From: JABCPO02 sp963546185
GTDB taxonomy: Bacteria > Bacillota > Clostridia > TANB77 > CAG-508
DNA: 5,341 nucleotides
Direction of reading: 5' to 3'
NCBI GenBank assembly: GCA_963546185.1
Contig: CAUULU010000063.1
Location: forward strand, 1 to 5,341
Shown one piece after another: positions 1 through 5,341 of the stretch. The number at the start of each line of letters is the position of its first letter. Position 1 is the stretch's first letter. Made by a program: the position numbers and the translations under genes. Under the pieces are notes generated by a model that worked only from the letters and a program-made list of their open reading frames with translations, was not told the origin of the DNA and made no database searches.

Positions 1-1163
1 GGTTCTAGTGATATATATAATATGCTTATAACTCAAGATTCTGAATTTAAAAAATTATTTAAGATAAAAGCAGAATATGAAGAAGAAGCAGAAATGAATA
101 AGGAAAATGTTAAGAAATTATGTGTGTTTATTTCAAGTTATATAAGAGATGAAGGACTTTTACCAATAGATAAAAAAGCAGTAGAACAGATTATAGAATA
201 TGCTTCTAAATTATCTGGGGTACAAGAAAAAATATCTACAGATTTTGCTGAGATAGGAAGAGTATTATCTGAAGCAAATGTTTGGGCATTAAGAGAAAAA
301 CAAGAAAATATCACAGAAAAAGATGTTAGAAAAGTATTTATAGAAAGAAAAGATAGAATTAAAAAATACGACAAAAAACAAGCAGAATTAATAGAAAAAG
401 AAATAATATTAATAGATACAGAAGGAAAAGCAGTAGGTGAGATTAATGGACTTAGTATTACATCATTTGGTGAAATAAGCTTTCGGAAAGCCTGTTAAAA
501 TAACAGCAAATACATATTTAGGAGCAAAAGGTGTTGTAAATATAGAAAAAGAAGTTCAAATGTCAGGAAATATCCATTCAAAAGGTATAGGGATTATAAC
601 AGGATATTTAGGAGAAAAATATGCACAAGATTTTCCACTTACAATGACAGCAAGTATAGTTTTTGAACAATTATATGGAGGAATAGACGGAGATAGTGCA
701 TCATCAACAGAAATATATGCAATTCTTTCAAGTCTTTCAGAAATAGGAATAAACCAATCAATAGCAGTAACAGGATCTGTTAATCAAAAAGGTAAGATAC
801 AACCAATAGGTGGAGTAAATGAAAAGATTGTAGGATTTTACGAAGTATGTAAGAGAAGAGGATTTAATGGTCAGCACCGGATGTATAATACCAGTACAAA
901 ATATAAGGAATCTGCATCTTCCAGATGAAATAATAGAAAGTGTTAAGAAAAAAGAATTTCATATATATGCAGTAAATACTATTGATGAGGGAATTGAAAT
1001 ATTAACAGATATACCAGCAGGGAAGAAACAACAAGATGGTACATATCCAAAAGGAACTATAAATTATTTGGTAATGCAAAAACTTAAGAAATATTATGAA
1101 AAAGCAAAGATGAATTTAGCTTTTAATACATCTAATAATAAAGTTCAAGAAAAAAATAAATAG
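1..1163 (+). CDS. Lon-family ATP-dependent protease (YcbZ/COG1067 type), C-terminal part; two +1 shifts at CGGA
   Basis: The start lies off the left edge; 386 residues are visible once two shifts are made. Residues 1-32 resemble the end of the AAA module in this family (GSSDIYNML, then DSEFKKLFKIKAEYEEE), followed by a helical lid to about residue 125. The Lon S16 protease domain spans about 140-340: the catalytic Ser is in GDSASSTE (codon 695-697, residue 232) and the catalytic Lys in GGVNEK (824-826, residue 275). Their 43-residue spacing equals the S679-K722 spacing of E. coli Lon. The family degrades cytosolic proteins using ATP. The frame changes at 484-487 and 878-881; without shifts, translation would stop at 496-498 or 926-928 and lose the protease domain or its end. 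Dropping one C at each site restores continuous Lon sequence (SFGKPVKITA; GQHGCIIPVQN). An intact catalytic dyad argues against a pseudogene. Family assignment is firm; expression by recoding is inference. Confidence 0.88.
484..487 (+). other. Putative +1 recoding site CGGA (Gly), lon site 1
   Basis: The incoming frame reads AGC TTT CGG AAA GCC TGT TAA, ending at 496-498. Reading CGGA as one unit gives Ser-Phe-Gly-Lys-Pro-Val-Lys, which runs straight into the S16 protease domain. The frame moves from codon phase 1 to phase 2. The preceding codon is TTT. Confidence 0.8.
878..881 (+). other. Putative +1 recoding site CGGA (Gly), lon site 2
   Basis: The incoming frame reads CAG CAC CGG ATG and stops at TGA 926-928. 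Reading CGGA as Gly gives GQHGCIIPVQN. This matches the conserved Gly-x-x-Ile-Pro strand of Lon proteases, downstream of the catalytic Lys. The frame moves from phase 2 to phase 0. The preceding codon is CAC. Confidence 0.8.
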
Positions 1164-1170
1164 AAGAAAT

Positions 1171-1175
1171 AGAGG
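1171..1175 (+). promoter_or_regulatory. Ribosome binding site for the middle gene
   Basis: AGAGG lies 6 bases before the ATG at 1182 and 8 bases after the lon stop codon (1161-1163). It supports 1182 as the start and indicates separate initiation in a tightly spaced operon. Confidence 0.6.
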
Positions 1176-1181
1176 TATTAT

Positions 1182-3328
1182 ATGAATTATAGTATTTTAG
1201 AAGAAGAAAAGAGAAATATATCAAAACTACTAAATATTGATTATTTAAAAAAAGTAAATTTTGTTATAGACAGTTTAGATAATAATATATTAGAAGTAGA
1301 AGAAAATATAGAAAATGCAAATATATATAGAAATATAGCAGAATATACTAGAATATACATGTATTCTGCTATGGGGATTTTAAAAAATTCATTAAACATA
1401 TATGAAGAAAATTTAAAAAATGTAAAAGAATATGGTGATAAGATTGAATTTAAAAAAGAAAAAAATAAATTATATATTTTAAGTAATATATATAGGTTAA
1501 AAGAATTATTTGCAAAATCAAAAGGCCGGAAAATTAACATTAAATAATATAATAATAGGTGTTAATAATAAGGAAATATTAGTAGAAAAACTTAAAAAAG
1601 ATATATTAGAACAAAAAAATGAATATAAGATTTCAGAATATGTAATAATAGAAATGGAAAAAGATGAAGATACTATAACATATAATACAACAGAAGAATT
1701 TAAAGATGTATATACAGAAATAGTATTACCTAATACAATTATTTCATTTGATCCATTCCTATTAGAAAAAACAATAGAAAATGCTTTAAGTAAGCAAGAT
1801 AGTAATATATATAGGGAAATTGAAGAAAATATAATAAATATTGAATATGATTATAATAGTAAAATATTAGAAAATTTAGAAACTATAAGGGTTAATATAT
1901 CAAGTGAAAAATCTATACATGAATATTTAAGAGAACATGCAATTTCAAATGATAAGAATGAAATAACAATATTTGATGAAAAAGATAAACAAGAACACTT
2001 ATTAAATAATAGTATAGATATAGGTATATATTTAAGAAAATATGTAAAAACATTAGCAGAAATGTTAGAAATAAAAGAGGCTATAAATCAAACAGAAACA
2101 TTAAAAATAAAATTAGAATCAGAATATAATTATAGTCGGGGAAGATGAAATAAATGATGCTAAGAAAAGAATAATAGAACTTAATTTAAAATATGATGAA
2201 CAAAAAAAACAAAAAGAATTTATTTATCAAGAATTAACAAAATTAAAAGAAGAATATAATAAAAAGTTTTTAAATATATTAGAATATATAAAATATATAA
2301 AGCTAGAAGAAAAAAGATATATAGAAGCTGGGATAGATGAAACAGAAAAAGTTAAATTATTTGAGCTTGAAAAAATATTAAGAACAAATAAGAATAAATC
2401 TGATAAAATGGTAGAAGATATATTAGATCTAATAAAAAAACAACAAAAATATGCAAAAATAGGAGCAGAAACTAATTCTAAATATTCATCATTAATAGAT
2501 GGATTTAAAATAAAACAAGAAGCAGAAAAATTAAAAAAGATTTTAACAGATATGTATTCAGAATTTAAAGAATATTATTTTAATAAGCTTAATAAAAAAA
2601 TACCAAATTTAGAATATGAAAGAAAATTGTCAAAATTATTAGAAATAGGAGAAAAAGTAGAAGTATTTTTAAATTATATATATAATCCTAAAAATGCTAA
2701 ACAAAGAACAGATTTAAACAGATTTGATGAATTAATACTTATAGAAGAAAATGAAATAAAAAGAAGAATAACAAAAGAAGTAGATGGAATAATTGCAAAT
2801 GCCAACCTTATTATAATCGATGAGGAAATAGATACGATAGAAACAAAGAAAGTTTTTGAAAAACTATTTGATATCATAATTGGAAAGAGAAAGAAAGATA
2901 AAGAAAGAATTATTAAGTTAGAAGAACTTGCAGAAGAAGTAGATGCTAAATTAAGACAATCATATACTATAAATAGAAATTATAAGATACATGATGTACT
3001 TGCAAAAATAATGATATTTAAATCAGAAAATATAGGTGATGAGCTAGTTAAAGATTTAGTTGATAAAATAACTATAATAGAAAAAGCAATTGCGAAAAAT
3101 TTTGTTATTTCAGAAGAAACTGTACTAAAGAAAATAGAAGAATTAAAAATGTTAAAACTTCCAGTTGTAATTGATAAAGATTCAGAAAATGATATAGAAT
3201 ATGAACTTGCTCTTATTCGTCATAAATATGAATATGATAATATATATGATGAAGAAGAAGTAAAATATGTTGATACAACTGCAAATGAAATTAAGCAAAT
3301 AATAGAATATATTAAATTAAGTATATAG
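1182..3328 (+). CDS. Uncharacterised Lys/Glu-rich coiled-coil protein, about 714 aa, with two +1 shifts (CGGA, CGGG)
   Basis: I do not recognise this protein. It reads as three overlapping open frames (1182-1547, 1528-2148, 2138-3328) that join into one 714-residue chain if CGGA at 1527-1530 and CGGG at 2137-2140 are each read as Gly. The third frame is open from 2138 onward with no Shine-Dalgarno before its first ATG (2408), so separate genes are unlikely. The chain is rich in Lys, Glu, Ile, Asn and Tyr, poor in Gly (13 in total) and Pro, and has long stretches of heptad-like helix (for example residues 319-420). I see no signal peptide, membrane segment, nucleotide-binding motif or metal site, so it is probably cytosolic and structural or an adaptor. 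It sits between lon and mutL, 18 bases after lon and 34 before mutL, in the place where mutS often precedes mutL, but nothing in it resembles MutS. Single-gene status is well supported; function is unknown. Confidence 0.75.
1527..1530 (+). other. Putative +1 recoding site CGGA (Gly), middle gene site 1
   Basis: The incoming frame reads AAA GGC CGG AAA ATT AAC ATT AAA TAA, ending at 1545-1547. Reading CGGA as Gly gives Lys-Gly-Gly-Lys-Leu-Thr-Leu and opens the next 203 codons. The frame moves from phase 0 to phase 1. The preceding codon is GGC, rare in this window. Confidence 0.75.
2137..2140 (+). other. Putative +1 recoding site CGGG (Gly), middle gene site 2
   Basis: The incoming frame reads TAT AGT CGG GGA AGA TGA, ending at 2146-2148. 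Reading CGGG as Gly gives Tyr-Ser-Gly-Glu-Asp-Glu-Ile and opens 395 further codons to the stop at 3326-3328. The frame moves from phase 1 to phase 2. This is the only site of the five whose fourth base is G. The preceding codon is AGT. Confidence 0.75.
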
Positions 3329-3351
3329 AATAGATAAGTTTAATATAGGTT

Positions 3352-3357
3352 AAGGAG
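3352..3357 (+). promoter_or_regulatory. Strong ribosome binding site for mutL
   Basis: AAGGAG lies 5 bases before the ATG at 3363. It is the best Shine-Dalgarno match in the window and fixes the mutL start, since the MutL family begins just ahead of the conserved Asn-Gln-Ile-Ala-Ala-Gly-Glu motif. Confidence 0.8.
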
Positions 3358-3362
3358 AAAAA

Positions 3363-5341
3363 ATGCGAGATATTGTACAATTAGATGAGCTAACAATAAA
3401 TCAAATAGCAGCAGGAGAGGTTATAGAAAGACCATCATCTGTAGTTAAAGAATTAGTAGAAAATTCTATAGACGCAGGTAGTAAAAATATAACTGTTGAA
3501 GTTGTAAAAGGTGGTATTGAAAGTATAACTATAATAGATGATGGACATGGAATAAAAAAAGATGATGTTGAAATAGCTTTTGAAAGACATGCAACAAGTA
3601 AAATAAGATCTGCAAAAGATATAGAAAGTATAAGAACAATGGGGTTTAGAGGTGAAGCTTTAGCATCTGTAGCTGCAATAGCAAGAGTTACAATGATAAC
3701 TAAAACAGATGAAGATGAACTTCGGAACAAAGATTGTAATAGAAGCTGGAAATATTATATCTAAAGAAGATATAGCAACAAATACAGGAACAACAATAAT
3801 TGTAACAAACCTATTTTTCAATACACCAGTAAGATATAAGTTCTTAAAAAAAGACTATACAGAAGTAGGATATATTGATGAAGCTTTAAGATATTTAGCA
3901 TTAGTAAATAAGGAAATATCATTTAGACTTACAAATAATGGAAAAGTATTATTTAGTACAAATGGTAGTGGTGAATTTAAAAATGTTATATATTCACTAT
4001 ATGATAGAGAAGTTGCAGAAAACATTATAGAAGTAGAAAGTACTTTTGATGATATTAGAGTATATGGGGTTATAGGTAAACCACAAATATCAAGATCAAA
4101 TAGAAGAAATCAAATATTTTTTGTAAATAAGAGATATATAACAGATAAGGTGTTTTTAAGTGCAGTAGAAAAAGCATATAAGGGATTAATACCACTTGGA
4201 AGATTCGGATTTTGTATATTAAATATAGAAATGAATCCAGCATATGTTGATGTTAATGTACATCCAGCAAAATTAGAAGTACGTTTTTCAAATGAAGGAC
4301 AAATTTTTAAAGCAATATATGAAACAGTAAAACAAGGGCTTACAAAAGAGGATTTAGTAAGAAATGCTATAAGATATGAACATGAAGGAAAAGGGTTTAA
4401 ATTAGAAGAAACTAAAACATCATTTGAATATTTAAAACCAACATTTAATAAATTAAAATTAAATGACAAAAAACAAGAACAAACAGAATTGAATTTTAAT
4501 AGTAATAATAACAATAATAATGATTCTAACTCTAATTATGATATAACTGAAAATGATAATCAAAATATTATAAATTCTAGCAATAATGAGAATATTAGTA
4601 ATGACAGTAATAATAGTATAAAAAATGATAGACCTGCTAAAAGTAAGATAGATGAAATTATAGAAGCATATAGACAAAAATATGGTATAGATAAAAATGA
4701 TGATAGAATAAATAAGCAATCAATGGAAGAAAAGGTTGATAATTTAAAGATTGAAGAAACAGAAGACTTATTTGGAAATGTTATAGAAGAGCAGGAAGTA
4801 GAAGAAACAAAAAAAACAAATTCACAAAATACTGTAACAATAAGAACATTGGCATCATTAAATAATATGAATAATAATGTTAATGATGAAGAAATAATAG
4901 AAGAAAATAAAAATAATATAGAAATATCTGGTGAGAATAATAATCAAAATAATGATAAAACAATATATGTAGAAACTATTAATTCAGCAATAGATACAAA
5001 TATTGAAAAAGAAGAACAATCTGATGAAGATACTTCAAAAACAGGAGAAGTATATAATATAGAAAATATTATAGAAGAAAAAGTTTCAGGAATATCACAA
5101 AATACAGATGTTATAGATGTATCAGAAATTAATAAAAAACTTGCAGAAGAAAATGAACTTAAATTTGATGAAATGTATCAAAAAGCATTTGGAACAGAAA
5201 TATCAGAAAAAAGAAAAGAAAGATTAAAGAATGAAGAGAAGATAGATGGAATATCAACTTTAAAACCAGCTAAAAATGAAACTGTTTTTAGAAATTCAGG
5301 AGTACAGTATAAGGTTATAGGTACAGTATTTAGAACATATA
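3363..5341 (+). CDS. mutL: DNA mismatch repair protein MutL, 3' end off the window; one +1 shift at CGGA
   Basis: MutL is the GHKL ATPase that couples MutS mismatch recognition to strand removal. All N-terminal motifs are present: NQIAAGEVIERP, KELVEN (catalytic Glu30, Mg-binding Asn34), IDDGHGI (Asp59), HATSK (76-80), GFRGEAL (94-100), GTTIIVTNLFFNTP (142-155) and DVNVHPAKLEVRF with the ATP-contacting Lys303. The frame breaks after Leu120; reading CGGA at 3723-3726 as Gly121 gives ELGTKIVIEAG, the conserved Gly-Thr strand of the family. Without the shift, translation stops at 3762-3764 after 133 residues. From about residue 330 to 648 there is an Asn/Glu/Lys-rich low-complexity linker, far longer than the roughly 100 residues usual in Bacillus-type MutL. 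The C-terminal dimerisation domain begins at YKVIGTVFRTY (649 onward), where the window ends, so the endonuclease motif cannot be judged. ATG follows a strong Shine-Dalgarno. No mutS is visible. Identity is certain. Confidence 0.96.
3723..3726 (+). other. Putative +1 recoding site CGGA (Gly), mutL site
   Basis: The incoming frame reads GAA CTT CGG AAC AAA and stops at TAA 3762-3764. Reading CGGA as Gly gives Glu-Leu-Gly-Thr-Lys-Ile-Val-Ile, matching the conserved Gly-Thr of MutL, and opens the frame to the window end (539 codons). The frame moves from phase 0 to phase 1. The hexamer TTCGGA recurs at 4204-4209 in another codon phase without any shift. Confidence 0.85.
4504..4521 (+). repeat. 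AAT/AAC triplet repeat coding poly-Asn in the MutL linker
   Basis: Six consecutive Asn codons (AAT AAT AAC AAT AAT AAT) lie in the MutL linker, flanked by further Asn/Ser/Asp codons (about 4498-4536). Length change by whole triplets would keep the frame, so this tract is a cause of linker expansion rather than phase variation. Confidence 0.7.

Noticed and set aside
1510..2148. Separate small genes starting at ATG 1510, 867, 560 or 2408
   Set aside because: These ATGs lack a Shine-Dalgarno sequence, are preceded by open coding frame, and in lon fall inside a conserved domain.
1321..2300. Repeated ATATATA-like strings in the middle gene as a repeat element
   Set aside because: They are explained by Asn-Ile-Tyr and Tyr-Ile codons in an AT-rich gene; there is no regular period or spacer structure, so no CRISPR or satellite.
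3329..3362. Promoter or terminator between the middle gene and mutL
   Set aside because: Only 34 bases, holding the mutL Shine-Dalgarno. No hairpin with a T run or paired -35/-10 boxes can be separated from the general AT richness.
484..3726. Poly-A slippage of the type seen in AT-rich endosymbionts
   Set aside because: None of the sites lies within an A run, and the window's many longer A runs show no frame change.
1..3764. lon, the middle gene and mutL as decaying pseudogenes
   Set aside because: All five lesions are the same kind at the same codon, with no in-frame stops, deletions or lost catalytic residues elsewhere. Random decay would give varied lesions.
138..4719. Minus-strand open frames (for example 138-374, 1241-1540, 2674-2877, 3401-3730, 4110-4514, 4459-4719)
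   Set aside because: They are antisense to well-supported genes, give Ile/Phe/Ser-rich translations typical of reversed AT-rich coding DNA, and have no convincing ribosome binding sites.

Overview
The window comes from a very AT-rich genome. By eye about a quarter of bases are G or C, A/T-ending codons dominate, and arginine is almost always AGA. This fits a low-GC Firmicute (Bacillota), possibly an uncultured Clostridia or Bacilli lineage. That placement is inference. All genes lie on the + strand in what looks like one operon, with gaps of 18 and 34 bases and no visible terminator.

Layout: (1) 1-1163 is the C-terminal half of a Lon-family protease of the YcbZ/COG1067 type (AAA lid plus S16 protease domain), cut by the left edge. 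(2) 1182-3328 is a large Lys/Glu/Ile-rich, helical, coiled-coil-like protein of about 714 aa that I do not recognise. (3) 3363-5341 is mutL, the mismatch-repair ATPase, cut by the right edge just as its C-terminal domain begins; it has an unusually long Asn/Glu-rich linker.

The outstanding feature is that each of the three genes is broken by +1 frameshifts: two in lon, two in the middle gene and one in mutL. All five breaks have the same form. The incoming reading frame meets a CGG codon followed by A or G, and the downstream frame resumes if CGGA/CGGG is read as one four-base unit giving glycine (GGA/GGG with the preceding C skipped). These are the only in-frame CGG codons in the window: CGG is never used as arginine. 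The other two CGG trinucleotides (688-690 and 4206-4208) straddle codon boundaries and cause no shift. Restored glycines fall at family-conserved positions in Lon and MutL, and both proteins are otherwise intact, with all visible catalytic motifs.

The best reading is that these are not pseudogenes. CGG appears to be an unassigned codon in this organism, at which ribosomes shift +1 or a tRNA reads a CGGR quadruplet as Gly. A sequencing artefact is the main alternative and must be excluded.
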